From NCBI GenBank assembly GCA_022839625.1, contig JALHJL010000029.1, positions 1 to 58,862 on the forward strand: DNA of 58,862 bases. Reading direction: 5' to 3'. The notes under the pieces were generated by a model. It saw only the letters and a program-made list of their open reading frames with translations. It was not told where the DNA came from and ran no database searches. This DNA comes from Phycisphaerales bacterium. GTDB taxonomy: Bacteria; Planctomycetota; Phycisphaerae; UBA1845; Fen-1342. The translations under genes were made by a program, and so were the position numbers. Positions 9,763 through 16,378 of the stretch are shown here, piece by piece (position 1 is the first letter of the stretch; the number at the start of each line of letters is the position of its first letter).

Positions 9763-10212
9763 TCAGAAAAGCCGACGCGAGTCCAGCAGGACGCAGATCG
9801 GCCCGTCGTTGACCGATTCGACCCGCATGTACGCAGCGAAGCGGCCGGTTTGTACGAGCACGCCATACCCGCGGAGGGCGTCCTCCAGCCGGACGATCAG
9901 CGGCTGGGCCACCTCGCCTGCTGCGGATGCATCGAACGAAGGTCGCCGGCCCTTGCGGGCGTCGGCCTGCACCGTAAATGCGCTGACCAGCAGCACGGCG
10001 CCGCCCACGTCCGTTACGGAGCGGTTCATCTTCCCCTCGTCGTCGGGAAAGATGCGCAGATGGGCGACCTTGTCGGCGACGTAGTTGACGTCCGCGTCGG
10101 TGTCATCGGGGGCCGCGGCCGCGTACACGAGGAGCCCCCGGGCAATCTGCCCGACGACTTCAGTATCGACCGTCACGCGCGCCTGGCTCACGCGCTGGAC
10201 TACCGCTCTCAC
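9763..10212 (-). CDS. dtd: D-aminoacyl-tRNA deacylase
   Basis: 149 residues, full length for DTD. It hydrolyses D-amino acids wrongly attached to tRNAs in the cytosol and works as a homodimer. Both active-site motifs are recognisable: SAFTVQAD (canonical SQFTLxAD) followed by KGRRPSF, and VNDGPICVLLD (canonical NxGPVT), where NDGPI is a mild departure. The N-terminus MRAVVQRVSQARVTVD is typical. It overlaps the 3' end of the minus-strand gene upstream by 53 bp, so the two are probably translated from one message. It converges with the aminotransferase, leaving 62 bp with no clear terminator. Confidence 0.92.
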   Translation of the reverse strand: MRAVVQRVSQARVTVDTEVVGQIARGLLVYAAAAPDDTDADVNYVADKVAHLRIFPDDEGKMNRSVTDVGGAVLLVSAFTVQADARKGRRPSFDASAAGEVAQPLIVRLEDALRGYGVLVQTGRFAAYMRVESVNDGPICVLLDSRRLF

Positions 10213-11095
10213 CGAGGTCTCTCCAGTCCGGCCCGAACAGGGCCGTCATCAGCTTGTTGGTGCCCGCTGTCATCTGCGGGTTCTGTTGCAGCCACCGGGA
10301 CAGGGCCGGCACGCCGCGCGGGTCGCCGCTGACCGCGAGTATTCGCCCGGCCGCCCCACTTACGCGCGAATCGGCATCGGCCAGCAAGGCCGCAAGCTCT
10401 TCGCCCGGCGGCACCAGCTCCGCGGCGACGTCTGAGGGGGCCAGCGGTGCGAGGTGCCCGGGGACGGGGCGCGCTGCGTCCAGCATCTCGAGTCGCTGCC
10501 GGATGCCCGGCTCGGCGGGGGCCGGCCGGAACACGAGCATCTCGGCGCGCTCGCGCCAGTCCGATCGGCGCTCGGCAGTCCCCGCGACCATCCAACCCAG
10601 GTCCGCCGGCGTCAGCAGACTCAACGCCTCACGCTGCGCACGCGGCAATTCCGCGATCAGCAGCGGGTAGGGCTGGAACTGAAGGCGCTCTCCCGGCGTC
10701 AAGCGCGCCAGCCAGCGCAGGAACGGGGCCAACGCCTGTTCCCGGGTCGCTGTCGGCGGGCTGCGCAGGGGGCCGCGCAGCGCGGCGGCGGTGAGGCTCA
10801 GGCCGGCTTCCTGCGCGGTGCGAGCTTCGGCGTTCAGCAGCGTGTCGAGAATCCTAATCTGGCTGCCCGGCGAGCGCTGCTCGACCAGCTCGAACAGAAC
10901 GTGGGCCCGGTTAAGGTTCCCGGGCGTGGGCCAGCCAAACGACCAGCGCAGTTCCCCGAGGACGCCTCCGGAGCCCGGCAGGTGCGTCAGCGCGATGACG
11001 AGCATGGCGGCGGCGATTGTGGTTCCTAGCCACGACGTTGCGCGCCTCGCGATTCGCAACTTGCCGTACGCGGCTCGCAATTCGCCATTCGCCAT
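10160..11095 (-). CDS. Hypothetical protein with N-terminal membrane anchor and HEAT-like C-terminus
   Basis: Not recognised. Up to 311 residues. A single hydrophobic stretch (LGTTIAAAMLVIALTHL, about residues 23-40) suggests a membrane anchor or uncleaved signal. The rest is Ala/Leu/Arg-rich and soluble, and the C-terminal part (LLADADSRVSGAAGRILAV, then DPRGVPALSRWL) looks like one HEAT-type helical repeat. The start is uncertain: the first codons come from a low-complexity stretch of near-repeats of ATTCGC, and no ribosome site is clear. A later start is possible but would have to keep the hydrophobic segment. It overlaps dtd by 53 bp and lies 16 bp downstream of glpX, so the three form one minus-strand unit. 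Confidence 0.6.
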   Translation of the reverse strand: MANGELRAAYGKLRIARRATSWLGTTIAAAMLVIALTHLPGSGGVLGELRWSFGWPTPGNLNRAHVLFELVEQRSPGSQIRILDTLLNAEARTAQEAGLSLTAAALRGPLRSPPTATREQALAPFLRWLARLTPGERLQFQPYPLLIAELPRAQREALSLLTPADLGWMVAGTAERRSDWRERAEMLVFRPAPAEPGIRQRLEMLDAARPVPGHLAPLAPSDVAAELVPPGEELAALLADADSRVSGAAGRILAVSGDPRGVPALSRWLQQNPQMTAGTNKLMTALFGPDWRDLGESGSPAREPGARDGRY

Positions 11096-11111
11096 TCGCT
11101 ATTCTTAATTC

Positions 11112-12176
11112 CTATAGCCGTTCGTGCCGCGAAGTGCTCGCCAAGTGAATGGTCTTCTTCGTCAGATCGTGGAAGGCCTTCACGTACCGTACGGTGCCAG
11201 ACCGTGCCCGCATGACCACCGAGTACGTGACCGCAATGCGGCCATTGATCCGCACGCCGCGCAGCATCGTGTTGTCGGTGATCCCGGTCGCGACAAAGAC
11301 CACGTCCTCGCCGACCGCCAGGTCGGTCGTGGTATACACACGCTTGATAAGGTCGCCGTGGCCGGCCGCCTCGAGCTGCTTGCGCTCGTCGTCGTCGCGC
11401 GGCCACATGCGGGCCAGGATTTCGCCGCCCAGGCAGCGAATGGCGGCCGCCGCGAGCACGGCCTCCGGCGACCCGCCCACGCCCATGTAGATGTCCACGT
11501 TGCTTTCCGGCATGCTGGGGGCAATGGCGGCGGCCACGTCGCCGTCGCCGATCAGGCGGATGGCGGCCCCAGTGCGCCGAACGTCGTGGATCATCTTCTC
11601 GTGCCGAGGCCGGTCGAGCAGGCACACGACGAGGTCGCGGACGCGTTTCCCGAGTTTCAGGGCGACGATCTCGAGGTTCTGCTCGATGGTCGCGCCGAGG
11701 CGGATCATGCCGGTGCCTTCCTTGACCTTGGGCCCGACCGCGATCTTGTCCACGTAGTAGCTCGGAATCGCGGCCAGCGTGCGCTGGTCGTGAGTGGCGG
11801 CTTTGGCCGCGGCGATCACCGTCAGCGCACCCGCCAACCCCTTCGACGTGAGGGTTGTGCCGTCAATCGGATCGACGGCGATGTTGACCTCCGGCGAGCC
11901 GTCGCGCCAGGTGCCGAGCTTCTCCCCGATGAAGATGCCGGGGGCCTGGTCCTTGATGCCCTCGCCGATCGTGCAGGTGCCGCACATATCGGTGATGTTG
12001 AGCATGCCCCGCAGGGCATCGGTGGCGGCGGCGTCGGCGGCTTCTTTGTCGCCCTTACCGATCCAGTGAAAGACGTTGAGGGCCGCGGCCTCGCAGGCCC
12101 GCAGCAGGTCCATCCCGATCAGTTCCTCGTCCTGCATTTCCAAGGCATCGACTGTGGCGCTCACGTAGTCCGACAT
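11112..12176 (-). CDS. glpX: Class II fructose-1,6-bisphosphatase
   Basis: 354 residues, slightly longer than E. coli GlpX. The start at 12176 (MSDYVSATVDALEMQDEEL) has TAGGAG just upstream; an in-frame extension to 12497 crosses the tRNA gene and is not real. The enzyme removes the 1-phosphate of fructose 1,6-bisphosphate in gluconeogenesis. The Li+-sensitive phosphatase signature DPIDGTTLTSKG (about residues 98-110), GEGIKD and the late motif MGVGGSPEAVLAAAA are all present. The tRNA-Arg gene lies about 110 bp upstream on the same strand and could share its transcript. A gluconeogenic enzyme suits a peptide- and amino-acid-using cell. Confidence 0.95.
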   Translation of the reverse strand: MSDYVSATVDALEMQDEELIGMDLLRACEAAALNVFHWIGKGDKEAADAAATDALRGMLNITDMCGTCTIGEGIKDQAPGIFIGEKLGTWRDGSPEVNIAVDPIDGTTLTSKGLAGALTVIAAAKAATHDQRTLAAIPSYYVDKIAVGPKVKEGTGMIRLGATIEQNLEIVALKLGKRVRDLVVCLLDRPRHEKMIHDVRRTGAAIRLIGDGDVAAAIAPSMPESNVDIYMGVGGSPEAVLAAAAIRCLGGEILARMWPRDDDERKQLEAAGHGDLIKRVYTTTDLAVGEDVVFVATGITDNTMLRGVRINGRIAVTYSVVMRARSGTVRYVKAFHDLTKKTIHLASTSRHERL

Positions 12177-12284
12177 TTCTCCTACCCCAGTGCCCCCCGA
12201 AACCAAGGATCGATACTGACAAAGACCGGGCAGTAAGATACAGCGCAGCACGCCGCTGTGCCACTCGACCAGACCAGGCCGTAC

Positions 12285-12358
12285 CGCGCCCGAAGGGATT
12301 CGAACCCCTAACCCTCGGTTCCGAAGACCGATGCTCTGTCCAGTTGAGCTACGGGCGC
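12285..12358 (-). tRNA. tRNA-Arg (anticodon TCG)
   Basis: On the minus strand the acceptor arms GCGCCCG and CGGGCGC pair over seven bases. The D arm (GCTC-GAGC), the anticodon stem CGGT/ACCG with loop CTTCGGA, and the T arm AGGGG-TTCGAAT-CCCTT all fold. The anticodon is TCG, reading CGA. Length is 74 nt including the discriminator base, and CCA is not encoded. A sigma70-like promoter sits 38 bp upstream. Confidence 0.95.
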
Positions 12359-12395
12359 CTGGCCGCGGGGCCGTCGGCCTGCCCGCGGCCCGCGC

Positions 12396-12424
12396 ACTAT
12401 AGCCGTACTGGTAAGCAGTTACAA
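12396..12424 (-). promoter_or_regulatory. Sigma70-like promoter for tRNA-Arg
   Basis: On the minus strand: TTGTAA (12424-12419), 17 bp, TATAGT (12401-12396), then a GC-rich discriminator, as is usual for stable-RNA promoters. Start is predicted near 12389, about 30 nt before the tRNA. Confidence 0.6.
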
Positions 12425-12666
12425 TCCGAGTTGGGCGCGTGCTCATTTGAGCTCCGAAGGCTTGGCGCCGGTGTCCGCCAGGGCACCGGCGGGTCACTGG
12501 AAGCCAGCGCCGGCCGCGCGGCCGCGAGGCCGCGCGCTGTTCGGCGCGCGTCGCCCTTGAAGCCAGTCGGCCCCCGCCCTAGACTGTCCAGGCTGGGCGA
12601 TCGACGTGGCCCCCGCCTGCGGTGGGCCGCGCCCGTGTTGACTCTCACGCATCAGGAGAAGCGTTC
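12425..12666. other. Leader region of tdh
   Basis: No gene seen. It holds GC-rich inverted repeats (for example around 12513-12541, GGCCGCGCGGCC) that can fold but match no known riboswitch I can identify. The tdh ribosome site AGGAG is at 12654-12658. Confidence 0.3.
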
Positions 12667-13776
12667 ATGCCGACCATGAAAGCCGTGGTCAAAACCAAAC
12701 CCGAGCTCGGCGCCGAGCTCCAGGACAAGCCGATCCCCAAGCCCAAGTCCGACTGGGTCGTCGTCAAGGTCCGCGCCACCAGCATCTGCGGCACGGACGT
12801 TCATATTTACAAGTGGGACAACTGGGCCAGCGGACGCATCGGCGCGAAGGCCCTGCCGCAAATCCTCGGGCACGAGGTCGCCGGCGAGGTCGTCGAGGTC
12901 GGCGAGCACTGCAAACGGATCAAGGTCGGCGACTACATCTCCGCCGAAACGCATATCTACGACCCCGGCGACCTGACCAGCATGCTCGGCCAGGCGCATG
13001 TGGGCGTGCACATGAAGATCCTGGGCGTCGATTACGACGGGTGCTTCGCCGAGTACTTCGCGCTGCCCGAGATCATCTGCTGGCCCAACGACAAGTCCAT
13101 CCCGCCGGAGGTCGCGACCATTCAGGAGCCGCTCGGCAACGCGACTTACGCCGTCCTGGGCGAGGATGCCGACGTCGCCGGCAAGTCCATGCTCATCACC
13201 GGCGACGGGCCGATCAGCCTGTTCGCCATCGGGGTGGCGCGGGCGGTCGGCGTGGCGAAGATCATCCACTTCGGCAAGTACGACCGGAACATGGAGATCG
13301 GCAAGCAGATGGGCGCCGACCTCCAGGTCTATACGAACAAGACGACCGGCAAGGAGCGGCTCGAGTTCGTGCTCGACCACACCGGCGGCAACGGCGTGGA
13401 CATCGCCCTGGAGATGGTCGGCTCGCAAGATTCGCTCGACGATTCGTTTGCCTGTGTGCGGAAGGCCGGCCGCGTAACCGCCTTTGGCGTCGCCTCGGAG
13501 CCCACCATGCCGATCCAGTACAACAACGGCATCGTCTTCAAGGGCTGCCAGATTCACGGCATCAACGGCCGCAAGATTTTCGATACGTGGTATCGCAACC
13601 GAAACCTGCTGGCCAACGGGCGGCTCGATCCGACGCCGGTCATTACCGACGTTTACCCGCTCGCCGAGTTCGCGACCGGGTTTGGCAAGATGATGGAGCG
13701 GCCGCGGACCAGCGCGAAGATCGTGCTCTTCCCGGAGCGGTCAGAGTACGAAGCGGCGCTGAAACGCCGCAAGTAG
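12667..13776 (+). CDS. tdh: Threonine 3-dehydrogenase-like zinc alcohol dehydrogenase
   Basis: 369 residues. ATG at 12667 with AGGAG 8 bp upstream. TDH oxidises L-threonine with NAD+ to 2-amino-3-oxobutyrate, which the kbl product at 14888 cleaves to glycine and acetyl-CoA. Catalytic-zinc residues are visible: Cys41 in ICGTDVHIYKWD and His69-Glu70 in GHEVAGEV. The nucleotide-binding stretch is GDGPISLFAIGVARAVGV. HGINGRKIFDTWYRNRNLL matches the TDH signature near the C-terminus. Odd: the structural-zinc lobe, which in E. coli carries four Cys (CGHCRNCR and so on), is replaced at about residues 97-112 by a stretch without Cys (YDPGDLTSMLGQAH). Its pairing with kbl supports the function. Activity on a related 2-hydroxy amino acid cannot be excluded. 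Confidence 0.85.
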   Translation: MPTMKAVVKTKPELGAELQDKPIPKPKSDWVVVKVRATSICGTDVHIYKWDNWASGRIGAKALPQILGHEVAGEVVEVGEHCKRIKVGDYISAETHIYDPGDLTSMLGQAHVGVHMKILGVDYDGCFAEYFALPEIICWPNDKSIPPEVATIQEPLGNATYAVLGEDADVAGKSMLITGDGPISLFAIGVARAVGVAKIIHFGKYDRNMEIGKQMGADLQVYTNKTTGKERLEFVLDHTGGNGVDIALEMVGSQDSLDDSFACVRKAGRVTAFGVASEPTMPIQYNNGIVFKGCQIHGINGRKIFDTWYRNRNLLANGRLDPTPVITDVYPLAEFATGFGKMMERPRTSAKIVLFPERSEYEAALKRRK

Positions 13777-13808
13777 CGGGAGCCGCGAAGGCCGAAAAGG
13801 AGACAGCA

Positions 13809-14723
13809 GTGAGCATGGCTTTGGGTAGGTGTGCTCTGTTGGCTGTGGTCTTCGGCGGCTCGCTGGCACTGGCACCGGCGCAGGAAGTCGAAGGGCCGTT
13901 CGAGAACGCAGCCGGATGGCACTGGGCGCTGTCGCCCTGGGAGTCGGACGCGTCGATGTTGAGCGCGATGGGAATGGTCATCCTGATCGACGCGGATCCG
14001 GACGGCGCAACGACCGTGACGATCGCCCGGCACGTGCCGGAGAACGATGAACTGGTCCAATGGCGGCCCGTGGCGTTCGATGCCGAGCGCCGACGCCATG
14101 TGCTCGGAGAAGGCGTGGGCGGCCGCAGCGGCAGTGTGACCTTGAGCAAGTTTCGACTGGGTCCCGAAGAACTGAAGAGCACCGCCGTGGCGTACGTGGG
14201 CGTGGAGGGCCTGGACCGAGCCGGCCAGAAGCTCGTGGCCAAGCAGGCCCTGGCGCGCGCCCGCGAGGCGGGCGTCGAGGTGTTGCCGTTCCCCGAAGTG
14301 GGACAGCGGTTTGACTTCGCACTAACCACCGTTGCCAAGGAGAAGATCAGCTCAGAGACGCTGCGCGGCAAGGTCGTGCTGCTGGATTGCTGGGCCACGT
14401 GGTGTACGCCGTGCATGGAGAAGATGCCCGAGCTGAAGAGATTGTACGAGAAGTGGCACAAGCGCGGCTTTGAGGTCGTCGGCATCGGTTTCGACCAGGA
14501 CATCGGAAAGGCCGCTGCCGCGTGCGAGAAGCTGGAACTGCCTTGGCCGCGCGTGCAGGTTCCTGCGGATGACCAGACCCGCTGCTTCTGGTGGGAGGCG
14601 ACCGGGATCCGCGCGCTGCCGCGCCTGCTCTTGATTGATCGCCAGGGTATTCTCCAAGCTGATTGCTTCCCCGCAGAGTTAACGGCCGCGGTGGAGAAGC
14701 TGATGAATTCGCTGGGTCAGTAG
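13809..14723 (+). CDS. TlpA-like thioredoxin-fold protein, exported
   Basis: 304 residues. GTG at 13809 is favoured over ATG at 13815 because AAGGAGA lies 5-6 bp before the GTG. A signal peptide is present (LGRCALLAVVFGGSLALAPA). The first half (to about residue 160) is not recognised. The second half is a TlpA/ResA-type domain with active site WATWCTPCMEKMP (Cys199, Cys202) and the cis-Pro region IRALPRLLLID. Such proteins reduce or shuffle disulfides in the periplasm or in cytochrome maturation. The gene sits between tdh and kbl on the same strand, 32 bp after tdh; a link to threonine catabolism is not obvious and may be only positional. Confidence 0.85.
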   Translation: MSMALGRCALLAVVFGGSLALAPAQEVEGPFENAAGWHWALSPWESDASMLSAMGMVILIDADPDGATTVTIARHVPENDELVQWRPVAFDAERRRHVLGEGVGGRSGSVTLSKFRLGPEELKSTAVAYVGVEGLDRAGQKLVAKQALARAREAGVEVLPFPEVGQRFDFALTTVAKEKISSETLRGKVVLLDCWATWCTPCMEKMPELKRLYEKWHKRGFEVVGIGFDQDIGKAAAACEKLELPWPRVQVPADDQTRCFWWEATGIRALPRLLLIDRQGILQADCFPAELTAAVEKLMNSLGQ

Positions 14724-14806
14724 GCCGTGGATAGGTGGCGTGGCACCGGCGAACCGCCGGTGCGGTCCGTGGTCGACGTGGAAGGGACCTTGCAGAGGAT
14801 CTTAGA

Positions 14807-14870
14807 GTAGGTCGGGTCCGTAGACCCGACGGGATCGATTGTACACGTCGGGTCCAAGCACCCGACCTAC
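14807..14870. repeat. 64-bp inverted repeat in the kbl leader
   Basis: GTAGGTCGGGT at 14807-14817 is the exact reverse complement of ACCCGACCTAC at 14860-14870. Two inner copies of the same motif (ACCCGAC at 14824-14830, GTCGGGT at 14847-14853) allow two alternative hairpins. It could be an interspersed palindromic repeat or an attenuator-like leader. It ends 17 bp before the kbl start. Confidence 0.6.
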
Positions 14871-14887
14871 ACTCCCGGAGCACATGC

Positions 14888-16129
14888 ATGTTTGGCAAGA
14901 TGAAAGAGGCGTTGCAGAAGGAATTGGCCGGGATTCGCGATCAGGGCCTGTTCAAGGAAGAGCGTTACATCCTGACGCCGCAGGCGGCGGACGTGCGGGT
15001 CGAATACCCGCCGGGCGCCCCGCCGAAGGACGTGATCAACTTCTGCGCGAACAATTACCTGGGCCTGTCCTCGCACCCGAAGGTCATCCAGGCTGCCCGC
15101 GAGGCCCTCGATACCCACGGGTACGGCATGAGCAGCGTCCGCTTCATCTGCGGCACGCAGGACATCCACAAGATCCTCGAAAAGAAGCTGTCCGACTTCT
15201 TCCACACCGAGGATACGATCCTCTACTCGTCCTGCTTCGACGCCAACGGCGGCGTGTTCGAGCCGCTGTTCGGCAAGGAGGATGCGATCCTCACCGATGC
15301 GCTCAACCACGCCTCGATCATCGACGGCATCCGCCTGTGCAAGGCCACCCGGTACATCTACAAGAACAATGACATGGAGGACCTGGAGGCCAAGCTCAAG
15401 GAGACGCAGGGCGCCCGGTATCGCGTCATCGCCACCGACGGCGCGTTCTCCATGGACGGCACCATCGCCCAGCTCGACAAGGTCGTTGCCCTGGCCAAGA
15501 AGTACGACGCCCTCGTCATGGTCGACGACGCCCACTGCACGGGCGTGATCGGCAAGACGGGCCGCGGGGCGACCGAATACTGCGGCGTCATGGGCGAGGT
15601 CGATATCATCACCGGCACGCTCGGCAAGGCGATGGGCGGGGCCTCGGGCGGCTTCACCACCGGCCGCAGAGAGATCATCGAGATGCTGCGGCAGCGCAGC
15701 CGGCCGTACCTGTTCAGCAACACCGTCTCGTCGATCGTCGTGAAGGCCTCGATCGCGGTGGTGGACATGCTGACCGCAACCACGGAACTGCGGGACAGGG
15801 TCGAGGCGAACAACAAGCGCTTCCGCAAGGGCATGACCGAAGCCGGCTTCGACATCAAGCCCGGCGATCACCCGATCGTCCCGATCATGCTCTACAACGC
15901 CAAGCTCAGCCAGGACATCGCCCGCGACCTGTACAACGAGGGCATCTTCGTGATCGGGTTCTTCCACCCGGTGGTCGGCAAGGGCCTGGCCCGCATTCGC
16001 TGCCAGATGTCCGCCGGCCACACGTTCGAGCACATCGACAAGACCATCGCGGCGTTCACGAAGGTCGGTAAGAAGTACGACATCCTGGGCAAGACCAAGG
16101 AGCAGATCATCGCCAAGTACGGGGAGTAG
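14888..16129 (+). CDS. kbl: 2-amino-3-ketobutyrate CoA ligase (glycine C-acetyltransferase)
   Basis: 413 residues. ATG at 14888 with GGAG 7 bp upstream. It is a PLP enzyme of the alpha-oxoamine synthase family that converts 2-amino-3-oxobutyrate and CoA to glycine and acetyl-CoA, the second step after Tdh. Family features are FCANNYLGLSSHPKVIQA, GYGMSSVRFICGTQDIHK, VDDAHCTGVIG, TGTLGKAMGGASGG with the Schiff-base Lys near residue 247, and RIRCQMSAGHTFEHID. The length is slightly above E. coli Kbl (398). It forms a gene group with tdh, with the TlpA-like gene between. An inverted repeat in its leader could set expression relative to the upstream genes. Confidence 0.95.
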   Translation: MFGKMKEALQKELAGIRDQGLFKEERYILTPQAADVRVEYPPGAPPKDVINFCANNYLGLSSHPKVIQAAREALDTHGYGMSSVRFICGTQDIHKILEKKLSDFFHTEDTILYSSCFDANGGVFEPLFGKEDAILTDALNHASIIDGIRLCKATRYIYKNNDMEDLEAKLKETQGARYRVIATDGAFSMDGTIAQLDKVVALAKKYDALVMVDDAHCTGVIGKTGRGATEYCGVMGEVDIITGTLGKAMGGASGGFTTGRREIIEMLRQRSRPYLFSNTVSSIVVKASIAVVDMLTATTELRDRVEANNKRFRKGMTEAGFDIKPGDHPIVPIMLYNAKLSQDIARDLYNEGIFVIGFFHPVVGKGLARIRCQMSAGHTFEHIDKTIAAFTKVGKKYDILGKTKEQIIAKYGE

Positions 16130-16192
16130 TGCACAGCACCAGCGCCGCGGCGCAGCGCGAAGCTCCAGCCTGACATTCAAGGCGTGACGCGC

Positions 16193-16227
16193 GGGGCACT
16201 CCCGTATCGCCGGATCAGGAGTGCCCC
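16193..16227. terminator. Hairpin between convergent kbl and purH
   Basis: Arms GGGGCACTCC (16193-16202) and GGAGTGCCCC (16218-16227), 10 bp perfect, with a 15-nt loop. A second hairpin CACTGCT-TTCG-AGCAGTG lies at 16290-16307. Neither has a U-tract. Together they fit a terminator region for the two converging genes. Confidence 0.5.
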
Positions 16228-16378
16228 ATCCCAAGTTGGCGAGCTGCGCAGCAGATCGTCGATCGAGGCGGGAGACGGCTCCCCTGTGCCACTGCTTTCG
16301 AGCAGTGCTGCCGAACGCACAACTCCCGGACCGCCGCTCAACTGCAGTGGCACGCGCCGGAGCAGTTGTCAAAGCGCT

